Below, piece after piece: positions 1 to 10,960 of a DNA stretch of 64,000 bases. The DNA is from Sipunculus nudus (lineage: Eukaryota > Annelida > Sipuncula > Golfingiida > Sipunculidae). The translations under genes and the position numbers were made by a program. Where the stretch lies: positions 63,221,176 through 63,285,175 of the forward strand of contig CM049316.1 of assembly GCA_026874595.1 (NCBI GenBank). Reading direction: 5' to 3'. Each line of letters opens with the position of its first letter. The stretch's first letter is position 1. The notes under the pieces are model-generated. The model was not told the origin of the DNA, ran no database searches, and was given only the letters and a program-made list of their open reading frames with translations.

Positions 1-115
1 TAGTTGATAATAAAAATAATAGTAATAATAATGAAAATTTGCGTATAAAATTAAATATCAGACCATCTCATCTGGGTATTGTCTCTTAGTTAACAAATTT
101 CTTGGTTTTACTTAC

Positions 116-231
116 ATTTTATTGAGAATCAGAAGTAGTGGCAGCCGATCAAGTTTCTCATCTGATAGCACAGTCAACAGTTCTATGCACGCTGCTGACA
201 TCTGGTGTCTGTTGTTGATATCAACCATGAA
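116..231 (-). CDS. ARL16: ARL16 exon 4
   Basis: 38 codons plus 2 nt, opening FMVDINNRHQ (human FVMDASD region) and ending ILNK before donor GTAAGTA. The NKxD aspartate must come from the next exon. Positions 1-115 show no further exon. Confidence 0.9.
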
Positions 232-3200
232 CTGCAAGAAACAAAGCATGACTGTACATAGAACACAAGGTCTTTTTTTCCGCAAAATTGATCTCTACTT
301 TTGCATATTTATGAGATCTACGGGATATCTATGGATAAAAATACATTCTCTGTGTCAATGTTTTCATATTTACTCTGATCTGGTTCCAATTCAAACTGGG
401 CCTGGATTTTCTTAGAACATTGAATGAATAATATATAAATATAGAAAATATATAAACATGAAGACTAAAATGCCCATTTTTCTATATCTCATTTTATAAA
501 ACATGGGTCTGTACACAGTTTGTTCATAAACTCATGATAAGCAAGATGTATTACATGGGTTATACAACCACTAGAATATCAAACCCACTTCTCTGGAAAT
601 CAATGCTTTTATTCTCACCATGATGGCAGGACAGTCTGTGTAATAACTGGGCCAGATTGGTGCCATGCATCCTCCCAGCTCCCTCACTGTCACCTCTGTT
701 TTACGACCTAGTAACACATTCACTAGGTTTGTTCCTACCTGTAGGTATATAGATATAACAATAAATGATGTAGAATGTCATAATAATAATAATAACTAGA
801 TATTTCTTGGCACCGCAGGTGCCATAGTATCCCCAGACAATTAACCCCCCGCCCTCCTCCCAGCCTCGAAGAATAGGATCCCATCTTGAATTCAGATGCA
901 GAGACTGACACTTGGCAAGCCACCATGGTTTCTTATAAGTATGGGCATATTAAGGTAAAGGTCACTCTCATAGGAGAGGTCATGAATATATTGAAATATA
1001 TCTCATTCCATAACCCATATCTATATACATGATATGAAAGAAATCTGTCCATTAATTTTCAACTTATCATGCTCACAGTGCTGTGAAGTGGCAATGGTGG
1101 GGTATTAACAGGTGCAAAAGCAAGAAAATGACACAAGGTGGCGCCACCTGTATTCTGCAGAAGAGAAAAAAAATCAAAGGTTTAAAAAAAAATTTTTTAA
1201 TTAAAATTAAAAAAAAGTCCTGATCACAAGTATATTTCAATGATGTTGTAGGCTGATAAACAATGATTGAATAAAACAATAGAATATAACATATTAAAAT
1301 ACTAAAATACATGTAGAAATGCCCATATGCCCAAAATTTAATTTTTTTCTGTGAGCAGTAATACTTACATTATTAACACCTCTTTACTCAGGACACAGCT
1401 CTGTTATAGAAACTTGTAGGGGGTCCTAAGACATCTCACTTTATCTATATAACTTACACCTATAACTGGAGCAGCACTTGCGGTTGGTAAGTTCTGCTAT
1501 TCAATTATAAATAAATAATGTTGTACAATCGTTTAACTATCACACTTTCTCTTTATTTAATTCTGGAGTGTTTACAGATGATTTGCACATACACATATTA
1601 CTCTAAACACTAACAGTAAGGCATTTTACAAAATTATATAAGACACATTGCAAACTGTCAGTTGATCACTGTTAGGGTTACTACAGATTGTTACTATTTT
1701 AATGGTTGACTCTTCACTATCTTACATCAATATAATCTAATCCCTATTCAGGGATCTGTGTTGCCATTACAATGTCATAGATAGGACAATGTACTTACTG
1801 TAGGAATTGTAGCTGGTGCATCTGGAAGCTGATTTGTGTTTCCATGGGAACAAGCTGAGACAACAATCAAGGAAGGCATCAGATTCACTCTTGCGCTGGT
1901 TTGACAAATAAGCCTCCATGGTAGGGAGGAAAGGTCTATTCAAGCTATTCATTATATTTCTATATAAATATAGTATACGAAATTATATATGACATAAAGT
2001 ATACATACACAAGGGTCAAAATGTTGTATTCCCACTTTCCAGTGGCAAATTTATTTTGAGCACTGGAAGCTATGTCAAATCTTATTTTTTTTCCAGTTGG
2101 GGGTAGGGGGCAGAGGGTACAATATAAAATGGGGGGGGGGGGCAATTGTATAGTTTTAAATTTAATTGAATACAGGTGGGTCATGGGATGATTTCCGGTA
2201 ATTTTTCAGTGGTTTCCTCTAAATTATTGATCCATCTTACAGGAACGGTGGCTCTTGACTGCCAGAACCAGACAAGTTTGAAATTTCACTCATGGGACAG
2301 ATTCACAAGTTTCCGATAAGACTGATATATCTATATTAATTTATCGGTCGGACTAAACACCCAAAACACCAGTGTTTTGGCTACCTGAGACGAAACACCA
2401 TGAAACACCTATTTATCCTCAATGTTAAAGTTTAATTTTGAGTCACTTTGATAAATCATTAAATCTTGATTAAATATATGATGTTTGGACTGAAAATCCC
2501 GAGGAAAACTTGTGATAAAGGAGGGTTTCGTCCCGTGATGTGTTCACTGACGTTCAAGGCAGCCATTCATGGCTCGCATATGCTGCCCCCTGGCGGTTGC
2601 TAAACATATCAAACTTTTTATCGGGAACTTGGTGGGAAAACTAAGCATTTGGGTATTATGAATAAGGCGAGCAGAAAAGATAGTATGTATAATGGAAGAA
2701 TAATTTATTTATCCAGATTCTAATATCCAGCGCCGGCATTTCAGCCACTATGATTTTGGTTACAAAATCCTCCACTAGGTGGTAGCATGAACTCTGTTAA
2801 AATGGCTACCACTGTCAACGAATCAACAAGGCAAGACCACGGAACAAAACCCGCTAGTTCATCAAAAGTTCACCCATTCAGGCCCTGAAATTCGGCAGAT
2901 ATTATTAACATTTAATGATTCATCAAAGTGACTCAAAATTAAACTTTAACATTGAGGATAAATAGGTGTTTCGTCTCAGGTACCCAAAACACTGGTGTTT
3001 TGGGTGTTTAGTCCGACCCTTAATTTATTGTTCTGATAGTGATAGTAATTCTCAGGCTCAGGTCATACTGTTTCAAGACGAGACTTGAATGATCGGAGCA
3101 AGTAAAGAATCTGGCCTACATGGACAAGGTAATGGGTTTATACAGATGGATGTAATGATGTAAGGGATTCAGGTATTGCCTATTGGAGAAGTAAGAGGCA

Positions 3201-5538
3201 TGTCAATGTCATATCATCAAACAAGTCATGGCTTATGTTGCTTACTACTAATATGAGATGGTCCAGTCAGTTTAGAACCATCTTGGTTTTACACAAGTGC
3301 CCTACCCCCCGTATTACCTGGGGACACCCTATGATGTCATGGCAACCAGGGGAGGTAGCCCGATTTAATCAGACTAAATATTATTAGGCCCTGCCATATA
3401 TTGAGTCCTATAGCGATTCAGTGAGAGTTTCTACCATATAAGCCTCAGACTACACACCACCCAATGCCCTTGTAACCAGTGGCAACAGATGTTTATTACC
3501 CCATGCCAGCGCGTCACTCTTCACAGCTGGGTCCGTTGAAACAAACTGTAACAAAATTTTAGCTGTCAATCACTCGAGTCGGCAAGGCTCCCATGCAGTG
3601 GGGTCTTCAAGTGTGCCTATTCGACTGTTCTTCTCTGTCCCTACTAAACTCGCTGACATGCCTCTGGTAAAAAGGTCAGTAAATTTTTAAAAATGATGAT
3701 CCAAGATTAATTTTAGTTGCTATCGAATCCATGAAACACATACTTATTGGTGTTAAAATGGTGTAATCCTTTGTTATGTTGTTTGACAGTAAACAGGCAG
3801 TCAAAGAAGATGCAACAGATCCGTTGCATCTTCTGTGGCTTATATTGTAGAAACCACTCTTTAATGTATTGCTATCGGACTCAACATATGGCAGGGCATA
3901 ATAATACTGAGTCCTATTAAATTGGCCTACAGGGGAGGGTCCCTTGGCAGTGATGCCATGGAAGCTGCCCTAATTGTAACATTGGAAATGTAGGCCAGAT
4001 TCTATATACTCTGGCCGAATGATCAATCATGGATGTATCAATGTCAAAATTGTGGAGCGAGTATAGAATCCGGCCTACATCGGAGAAGGTGGAAAATTAA
4101 TAATGTTTTTTTGAGTGATTCTGTGTTATTTTCTATGTTCCATGACCTCCGTTCTCTCACCTTGGTTGTATGTGCAATCTGAAACATGAGATAAATACGT
4201 GAATTATTAGTACATCGAGAACATGCAAAGATGTGATCATACAACGGGATTCGAACCACCGACCGCACGCCCAGAAGCCGTCTGCGTAACTAACTGTGCC
4301 ACGAAGGCAAGTTGCAAGCGAGAGAAAAGCCAGGAAATTTAAGCCTATTCAAACTATTGTGAATGAATAACTGCTGAAATTTCCACCAGATGTTGCTGTG
4401 TTTTAGGGGTGGATTCTCAAAGGTTAATAATAGTACTGTATATGTAATAACGTGTTTCAATTGGGGGCTGGCTGCCCCCACACCCCCGCTAAAATTCTGA
4501 AATGGTAAATGAGAATGTGAAGCAAAATAAAAAGCAGAATGTGTGGTAAAAGACAGTAGAAATAAATTAAATGGGGGCTGGCCGCCCCCACACTCCCGCT
4601 TAAGTCACCCCCTTCGGATTGTTGTGTATAACGTCAGCATAGTTTGTGCACAAGGAAACACAACATGGCGAGACATAAACAGTGATGGATGGATACGTTA
4701 GTTGACGTTGAGGTGACAAGAAACAGCAAGTATATGAAGTTCACATATTAAGGACAGGACTGATTATACTTAAGATTAAGTTATTGAATAGGCAGAACTA
4801 TAGAAACCGGGCTTCAGCCTGCCGCCGGTACAACGGGTGTCGCATAATAAATTGTTTCCTGGAAAAGGCCGATACATATCATTTTCCTCAGAATTCCCGT
4901 ATTTAATTTTGCTCATAGCTGGAGTTTATTATATTAGAGGAGGAGGGGTCCGGGGAACCTGAGTTCCCCATCTGAACGGGGGTGTGGGGGCAGAGCCCCC
5001 ACCTAAATCTTTATTTTCCTGTAAAAATAGTAAATGGTTTCCAATTTTTGAGACAGATGCCTCTTCAATCGCAGATATAAATGAACAAAACTTGCTCCTG
5101 CTGGTATCTCGTCTTCACGGCTCACTTAGTAGCGTGTAGGGCTCCTAGTCTAGAGATCGTAGGTTCGATTCCCGATTCAGGCGACTTCTGATGCTTAGTA
5201 GTTGTTTATGTTAGAAGAGTTAAGTGTAGGGACATCTACAGGGAAAAGTAGGAGTTAAAATAGGGAGTGAGAGGAGACAATTTTATTTATATGTTCCACA
5301 AAAGAAGCGAAGCCCGCATTCTATAGTGGCTCCATTGAATATTCTTTGATGGCTTATGGCAATTATTAAATTGTTCCAGCCAGTTAAGACCCATATTCTT
5401 GTCAGATGCAAATGTAGGCCTGATTCTATACTTGGGCCAAAATGGTAAATGATAATACAAGTTTACAAAAAGGATACATGACAGTCTCTTCAGCAGCAGT
5501 GTTTTGCCAACTCCAGGAGGCCCCAGCAGCAGCACCAT
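116..5538 (-). CDS. ARL16: ARL16-like small GTPase, partial (exons 1-4)
   Basis: ADP-ribosylation-factor-like GTPase, coding segments 5478-5538, 1799-1854, 619-738 and 116-231, all with GT/AG introns and consistent phases (117 codons plus 2 nt). Residues 6-13 are a Walker A loop, GPPGVGKT. PTVGT at about 38-42 supplies the switch I threonine. RELGG at 58-62 replaces the usual DxGG of Arf proteins, a known ARL16 peculiarity. NK at 116-117 begins the NKxD guanine-specificity motif, split by the next intron. The start is the Met directly before VLLLG, matching the short human form; an in-frame stop lies upstream. The last roughly 55 residues lie off the left edge. Family knowledge links ARL16 to Golgi-to-cilium export. 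It is divergent to TMEM70. Identification is confident from the GPPGVGKTLLLKRL and VGTNL/RELGGCM blocks. Confidence 0.9.
619..738 (-). CDS. ARL16: ARL16 exon 3 (switch I/II)
   Basis: Exactly 40 codons, starting VGTNL and containing RELGGCMAPIW, the most diagnostic block of the ARL16 family. Acceptor TACAG, donor GTGAGA. Confidence 0.92.
739..1798. other. ARL16 intron 2
   Basis: AT-rich intron. It holds one end of a Helentron/HINE-like repeat (795-1150, separate entry) and A/T homopolymer runs around 1160-1220. No coding signal seen. Confidence 0.6.
795..1150 (+). mobile_element. HINE-like element, family A, 5' part
   Basis: Begins ACTAGATATTTCTTGG, followed by hairpin GGCACCGCAGGTGCC (809-823) and the sub-terminal motif GTATCCCCAGACAA (827-840). 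About 200 bp of the same satellite unit found at 29904-31240 follows (GCTCACAGTGCTGTGAAGT near 1071). No 3' hairpin is seen, so this copy is truncated. Confidence 0.65.
1799..1854 (-). CDS. ARL16: ARL16 exon 2
   Basis: 56 nt between GTCTCAG and the strong donor GTAAGTAC. It is phase 1 in and phase 0 out, reading SHGNTNQLPDAPATIPT. This is the weakly conserved linker before switch I, where human ARL16 is also proline/threonine rich. Confidence 0.85.
2345..3019. mobile_element. MITE with long terminal inverted repeats
   Basis: About 675 bp. The ends are inverted repeats of about 120 bp: GGTCGGACTAAACACCC at 2346-2362 against GGGTGTTTAGTCCGACC at 3002-3018, continuing inward through GTTTAATTTTGAGTCACTTTG. 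TTAATTTAT occurs immediately outside on both sides (2336-2344 and 3020-3028), reading as a 9-bp target-site duplication. No coding capacity. Long TIRs and a 9-bp duplication fit a Mutator-like non-autonomous element, but the superfamily is inference. Confidence 0.8.
3106..4003. mobile_element. Foldback/MITE element A
   Basis: Terminal AGAATCTGGCCTACAT (3106-3121) is matched exactly in inverse by 3988-4003. Inside, about 150 bp arms are also inverted repeats: 3290-3450 against 3830-3975, with GGCCCTGCCATAT and ATATGGCAGGGC. No long reading frame. Confidence 0.65.
4244..4312 (-). repeat. tRNA-like SINE head
   Basis: On the minus strand, an A-box-like GTGGCACAGTTAGTTACGC is followed at tRNA spacing by a B box, GGTTCGAATCCCG. 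The acceptor arms do not pair, so this is a tRNA-derived repeat or a pseudo-tRNA rather than a functional tRNA. Confidence 0.5.
5112..5184 (+). repeat. tRNA-like SINE head
   Basis: A-box-like GGCTCACTTAGTAGC and a perfect B-box-like GGTTCGATTCCC (5162-5173). The acceptor arms do not pair convincingly, so a tRNA-derived repeat is likeliest. Confidence 0.45.
5478..5538 (-). CDS. ARL16: ARL16 exon 1 (P-loop)
   Basis: Codes for residues 1-20 plus one base. Contains the nucleotide-binding P-loop. Donor is T|GTATCC. A TCTCAG six bases before the ATG could also be a 3' splice site for a 5' UTR exon. Confidence 0.88.
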
Positions 5539-5848
5539 GTTATACTGAGAGGAACACAACCACAGATGCTACCACACAGTTCCTGCTGTCATCTGTAACC
5601 AAAACAATCCAGATCGTTGGGCGATAATGGACCAAGTTGACGATAAAAACCATTCACTACAAAGTGGGCCAAACCTTTAACTGTGAACGATAATAGGGGC
5701 TCCAATAGCTGTGAGTGAAATGTATTTGATGACATTTTTGTAAACCGTTCGGTCGAAAGTGGACAGGGCCACCGGTCGCGTGAAGCAGTGGAGTGGTTTC
5801 AAGGCCAAGGGTGACTTCTGGTTCACAAGTGTACTGTCAAAAAGAATC
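5539..5848. promoter_or_regulatory. Divergent promoter region ARL16/TMEM70
   Basis: 310 bp between the two start codons, richer in G+C and CpG (around 5760-5790) than its surroundings. No TATA box. Bidirectional use is inferred from the head-to-head layout. Confidence 0.5.
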
Positions 5849-5902
5849 ATGTATTCACGGTTACGACCATCACATGTCCAGCTTTTTGACAAGCTTTCTA
5901 AG
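5849..5902 (+). CDS. TMEM70: TMEM70 candidate exon 1
   Basis: 18 codons ending AAG|GTATTT, phase 0. The frame is open upstream to a TAA near 5740 with no other Met. The opposite strand is also open here but lacks splice support. Confidence 0.55.
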
Positions 5903-7690
5903 GTATTTATTCAGTGAAAAATGTTGAAACAAATCATACCTGTTGGTAGCTTCATGTGTATCAATCTTCATGTCCCAGAGTCCTGGATTACTTTTTTAAT
6001 AATTTGTTATAATTAATAATTATTTTTGTCCAGGCAAACCACATGTTTAAATTTATTAAGAGATAACAGCTCGTTGATTCGTCACCATTTACATGCGGTA
6101 CCACATGGTCAATTTGTCACCAATGTTTTTAATGATAAAATCTCAAGTCTATTACAATTAAAATTAAGATAACGTTGATACCAATCAGTACTGAAAAGTT
6201 TGTTTAATTGACCCAGGATACACCATGCAAGGAGTGAATTACACGGTTTTCAGGGTTATTTACTTCACCGCACACCATAAACGATTCCCTCATGGCAGCT
6301 GAGCCCATTCGAATATGTCTTTTTATTTCACACTTTATACTATACAAGTATTAGTTAATTAAAATCTACAGTTGCCATACAGAAAAACAAGTCCCTAAAA
6401 GAACTTTTTAAAATATGAATCGTTGCAGAGTGAAAACACTATTTTTGCAGTAACTAACTTCCTGGTCATATTTTTACTCTTTTGTCATTCAAAATTATGT
6501 TCCTCTGTCATTCCCTATATATTCGAATTGCTGATTTTAAGAACATGCCAAGCCAAGTCTCGCCTGATGTATTCTGACGGTCACATTGTCACCATTTCCC
6601 TTTGGTGACAAATCAACTTTGGTGACAAAACTACGGGTTCCCTATATAAGCATGTGATCTGGCAAACAATATTTGTGATTGGGGTGCAATATAATTGGAG
6701 TGTATGGCAGACCATCTTTGCATGATTGTTCATTTGTTACTATTGAGGCCATAAATATAGTAAAATACATTGTCAGCTAACAGACATCATTACTACATAA
6801 AGTACTCTTATTAAATAATAGGTTATAAATTAAGCTTCTGTTTTGTTCCTGCTTCATTGACCTGGTATGACATTAAGACCATTTTATCATAGCCATGTGC
6901 CCATCTGAATGTTGAAGATGTTTATGATGTACAACTGAAATTGCAGCTTAACACGCGTTCATTTAACCTTATATTCTACTTGTTTCAGATCTGTGAAGGA
7001 TGCACCCCAGTATTGACTAGAGGCCTTCATTTCAGGCTAGGGGCTGTGCACCAAAAGTTATCTATCAACTATACCCTGGTCAAACAGAATGATCAAGTGG
7101 CCAATGTTAAAAGATATGTCAGAAACAGCATAAGTGTGAAACCAAATCAGCAACCATTCAGTACTTGCAGTACACTGTACAGTGCAGACAGACCAGACAC
7201 TGAGAGGGGCAAATTAGTGTATGCAGGATTGATCAGTGACAAGATTAAGTATTGTAAATTGTTCTCGTTGTTTACCAGTGCCATGGGACTAGCTTTCCAG
7301 CCAGTTTTGTTCTGGAAAACGGATGGTATTCCATTTTCTATACAGCTTGCAGCAGGTGGAGCAGTGACCTTTTTCATTGTAGCTACACCTTTACTACTAA
7401 ACTGGGTCACAAAACGCTACGTACTGGATTTGTATTTCAACGAGAGAAGAAAAGAGTTCACAGCTTATACGTACACTCTGTTTATGAGAAGAGTAGAGAC
7501 AAAATTCACTGTGGAGGACATTAAGTACCCGGAAGTGCCCGGTATGCTGACCACAGTTGTCGTCAAGGACAATATCCCTCTGTTCATGGATCCTTTGGCC
7601 TTCACAGACAGAAATGCGTACATTCACTTGATGGGGTATGATAAACCACTGGAATGGGAATTGCCACTCGAAAAGAAGAATGAGAAATGA
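5849..7690 (+). CDS. TMEM70: TMEM70-like mitochondrial assembly protein
   Basis: Two coding exons, 5849-5902 and 6989-7690, joined in phase 0: 251 aa (human 260). TMEM70 is an inner-membrane protein that assists assembly of ATP synthase (and complex I) in animals. The first 18 residues (MYSRLRPSHVQLFDKLSK) are basic and presequence-like. RGKLVYAG at about 91-98 starts the conserved region. Two membrane segments follow, about 109-127 and 135-158, forming the family hairpin. The diagnostic C-terminal IHLMGYDK lies at about 230-237. Exon 2 is certain. Exon 1 is inferred from phase, a presequence-like N-terminus and its place opposite ARL16; its donor GTATTT is only moderate. A poly(A) signal is 59 bp past the stop. 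Confidence 0.85.
5903..6988 (+). other. TMEM70 intron 1
   Basis: 1.09 kb, AT-rich, ordinary. No repeat or coding signal recognised. Confidence 0.5.
6989..7690 (+). CDS. TMEM70: TMEM70 exon 2
   Basis: Starts after TTGTTTCAG and codes for 233 residues and the stop. It carries both transmembrane segments and the conserved C-terminal domain. Reading on upstream of 6989 gives intron sequence. Confidence 0.93.
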   Translation: MCEGCTPVLTRGLHFRLGAVHQKLSINYTLVKQNDQVANVKRYVRNSISVKPNQQPFSTCSTLYSADRPDTERGKLVYAGLISDKIKYCKLFSLFTSAMGLAFQPVLFWKTDGIPFSIQLAAGGAVTFFIVATPLLLNWVTKRYVLDLYFNERRKEFTAYTYTLFMRRVETKFTVEDIKYPEVPGMLTTVVVKDNIPLFMDPLAFTDRNAYIHLMGYDKPLEWELPLEKKNEK

Positions 7691-7748
7691 GTACAGCTAA
7701 TTGCAAGGACAGAATAGAATGATTGATTTGTTTTATTTATAAGAATTT

Positions 7749-7754
7749 AATAAA
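7749..7754 (+). terminator. TMEM70: TMEM70 poly(A) signal
   Basis: AATAAA 59 bp after the stop, followed by a T/GT-rich stretch at 7768-7790. Confidence 0.7.
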
Positions 7755-8249
7755 CACAAAGTGTTTATAATTTTGTTTCTTTTTGTGCAAAATAGATACA
7801 AGACATTTACTGCTGTATATTATGCAGGATGCCTCTCATCTTTTAGTACCGAATCCATCAAATAGATGTCAGCACCAAAGGCAGTTCCTTTTGATAAGAC
7901 AAACATACAAATAGACTTTTGAAATATAAGCAACTCTACAAATGTTTTCTAGAAATATTTCATTCCTTGTTTTATAAAATTGTATGAATACAAAACGGGA
8001 CAGATGGGTCTGGGTGAAAAAAAATACCCAGAAGAAAAATTGCACATAAATAGGACAGACCGTGATGAAAAAATATATGCTGTCCAAATTCTCCGACAGG
8101 AGGAAAACAATTTGCAATGCAATAAATGTTGCCTGCATTTCTGTTTTAGTGTGCCTCGAATTCCTTAAAACTTGTCCAACAATTCATATTTATTAACATT
8201 AAATACTTTGTAGAATATCATTTGTGACACCAACAACCCTTGACCAAAC

Positions 8250-8830
8250 AATTAACCTCACCATGAAATTTATGTGACATTAATAGCATATTCATTTATT
8301 GAATAATCATGAGCATAACTGTTACCTGCAGCCTATTAGGTGGCCAGTATTACTGTAAACTATCAGTCGCCTTACCATATCAAAATTTGCATAATTTGTG
8401 AGACTTCTCCCAAACAGAACATGTGTTGTCTGTACCAGTACCCTAGTAGGCATGTTTTCTGGGATATTTTGTTTATTAAAAAGGAGACCATATAAAAGGT
8501 TCTAGGCCAAAGGTTGCAGGAGGATTCCTCCGACCATCGGTGAATGATAAGGTTTTACCAAAGACATAATTTGAATGAGACAAATAATCCAAAATATAGC
8601 AAACAGTTCTCAATGACTTCGATATACTCAACACTAGAGTTCAGAGATATAGCAATTCCAGTGGATGACGTCATGAATGCGACATCATACATCAACCTAT
8701 GTGACGTCACTATTGTGTTGTAAAGAGGTTTCGCAACCATTGGCATGGAAAGCCTTCTGTGAAGCAGCGTTTTGGGGTCTCATTATCATAATTAGCTGAA
8801 AGGGCGGCGCATGTGGGCTGTGGTGGCGAG
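8250..8830 (+). repeat. Dispersed repeat, copy 1
   Basis: About 570 bp resembling 25410-25985 in the same orientation. Shared landmarks are TTGAATAATCATGAGCA, GCATGGAAAGCCTTCTGTG and GGGCTGTGGTG. It lies between TMEM70 and the INTS11 3' end. The rest of 7755-9640 shows only AT-rich sequence with a short (TA)n at about 9270. Confidence 0.6.
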
Positions 8831-9660
8831 GTCAATTGGGAAACATTTTAGAAGATGGCACTATCCCTTCTTGATTGTTACACTGATCTGAGGGTTCACA
8901 ATTGTGAGGAATTTGTGACAAACCATCCACACAATGCAATAAAAAAAAACAATATAAACATAATTCATAGGGGTGTCTGCATGAACAATCTTTTTAGAGG
9001 GGTCAAGAAGTAACTAGAGTTGGGACAGATTATCAGTTATAATCTATGTTTGGTCAGCTGAGTTGGACAGTCAGATGATCGATCTTGCATTTCCATAATT
9101 GAGTACAGAGTTTTCACAAAGGTTAGGCTTTATAATAACAGCAGGTAAACTTTCTTAAAATTTATGCGGACAAAAACATTCTATGTGTACTAATTGATTG
9201 TCATCTTAATTGACTGAATACACTTGTAGGCTATGAGTTATCAGATATATTAGCCAATATTTAGGCCTATATATATATATCAGTTGAGAGGATGTACAGG
9301 TTTATATTTGATCAGAAATTTCATACTTTAAGAGGTCAACCAATTTTTACTGATGATTAATCATCAAATTACAACTAAATCCCAACACATCTCAAATGCC
9401 TCTTACAATCAATCATCAGTATGCCAATATGCTGTCAGTGATCAATTATGATCAAGGTAACAACTCCAGACACTAGAACCATTGCACATCTGTTTTGTAG
9501 GATATACACGCAGAAACCTGTCAACATACTGCCTGTAGACAAGAATAAGTCATTCTGGTTCTGTCAGCATGTTTGCTAATTGTTGTGGCATATCCAAGGT
9601 CATCCAATATCATGCAACAGCAAGCAAATAAAGTAAAGCATAGAGAAATATATAAATATT

Positions 9661-9666
9661 TTTATT
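9661..9666 (-). terminator. INTS11: INTS11 candidate poly(A) signal
   Basis: AATAAA on the minus strand, 1.24 kb past the INTS11 stop codon; no closer AATAAA was seen. Sequence 9667-10903 would be 3' UTR. It has no long conserved frame. Confidence 0.45.
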
Positions 9667-10903
9667 GTTGTAATATATCTAAACCATAAATACATACAAA
9701 ATAATTTACAACAAAGATCATGGGAAATATGAACAAATCCTTATTAAACATAGTGACCAAGGAACTGATCAGGTGATTTCCAACATAACATTAATATAAT
9801 TATAAGTTTTTGATGTTAGTGCACTAAATGTTTCCTTCAAAGATGACATTCAACACAAATGATCCATAAACCAAAAAATATTTATAACACAATCATGTAG
9901 GGGTAACAAATACAAATGAAAAGTAAAATGACAAATACTTAATAAGTTTAACACTTGCAAATGTTTCCTTTTCTTGATATCTTTCAGCACATCCTATCTG
10001 ACCTCATAAATGCATCACAGTAAATCTCATATATGTTATTATAAAAAACACTGTCTTACAACCAATGGGAAGTTGTGCAAACACTTGAAGCCAGGATGAC
10101 TGTATTTTTTTTTCCAAATTGGCAGTTCTTCTTTTCACAGTTTAACATATGTTATGACTCCCAAAGCAAATGTGATGGAAACCAAACAAATGGCCTTTAT
10201 GATAAATCAAAATATGGTAAAAGTTGGTGGCACGTACTGGCAAGAAGGAGCTAGGGTCACTTTGATCTTGTTTTCATTGTCCTTAGAATATGATGCTACT
10301 TGTTGGGTCATACAGTGGTCTCAGTCACGTTAAATTCATAAATGCACTGACTTCTATCAGGTCTCCTTTGTAGCAAAGAATGACTGTGTTTTCTTACAGC
10401 AAACTTTAACCAGCAGTCCAAAACAGTGCTCTCCTCAGTCCATCTGTCTCATAACACAGTGGAACATCAGCTTGACTTGAGGTTTTGTCTAAGACAAAGA
10501 AGTGGCCAAACTAGAGGCAACAGGTATCATCATCTCGCCTGTCTGTTTACATGTGATGAAAAGCTCCTTAAACACGTGCATTGTGCATGCTCATGGGAAA
10601 GGTCTATTAGAGAGAATAAAATGGTGTGAGATGGTATTAAGTGTATTATTTTAATTCCGATGTTTTTAAGTTGAAATAGAAGGGGCTTGTGCCCCATGCA
10701 TCCCCCTCGAAATCCACTCCTGGTGCCTGCAAGGTAGATGGTGCTTGCAAGGAGAGAAACTGTTTCCCTAAACTTTTTAAGCACATTAACCCACAGATCA
10801 ATGAGAGCAAAGGACATGTCACATTTGCTGATGTGGGTCAATGTAGCCGGGCCATCTGTTATCAAATAAAGCAGTCTGTTTACAGTGGTGGCTGTCTGTC
10901 TGA

Positions 10904-10960
10904 TCAGCTGTTCAGTCCTGTCTGTATCAACTTCAGAAGTGAACTCCCAAGCTCTTCATC
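10904..10960 (-). CDS. INTS11: INTS11 exon 18 (terminal)
   Basis: [18 protein letters not shown] and TGA after TTTTTTTTCAG. Matches human DEELGSFLTSLLKKGL. Confidence 0.93.
   Translation of the reverse strand, partial: DEELGSSLLKLIQTGLNS

Larger units (their letters stand above)
4061..5431. mobile_element. Possible second element sharing the ends of element A
   Basis: GTATAGAATCCGGCCTACAT (4061-4080) is matched in inverse, 19 of 20, by 5412-5431. The interior holds two tRNA-like segments and G-rich motifs. It may be one composite element or two solo ends; I cannot decide without comparison to other copies. Confidence 0.4.
1855..5477. other. ARL16 intron 1, repeat-rich
   Basis: 3.6 kb intron made largely of foldback elements and tRNA-like sequence listed separately. 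Also holds two copies of a GGGGGCTGGC(T/C)GCCCCCACAC motif (4462 and 4574 regions) and a related G-rich motif near 4977-5002. A G homopolymer lies at 2131-2142. No exon seen. Confidence 0.6.

Noticed and set aside
5112-5184. Functional tRNA gene
   Set aside because: The B box is good but the acceptor stem does not pair and the anticodon arm is unclear; a tRNA-derived repeat fits better. The same reasoning applies to 4244-4312 and 59122-59195.
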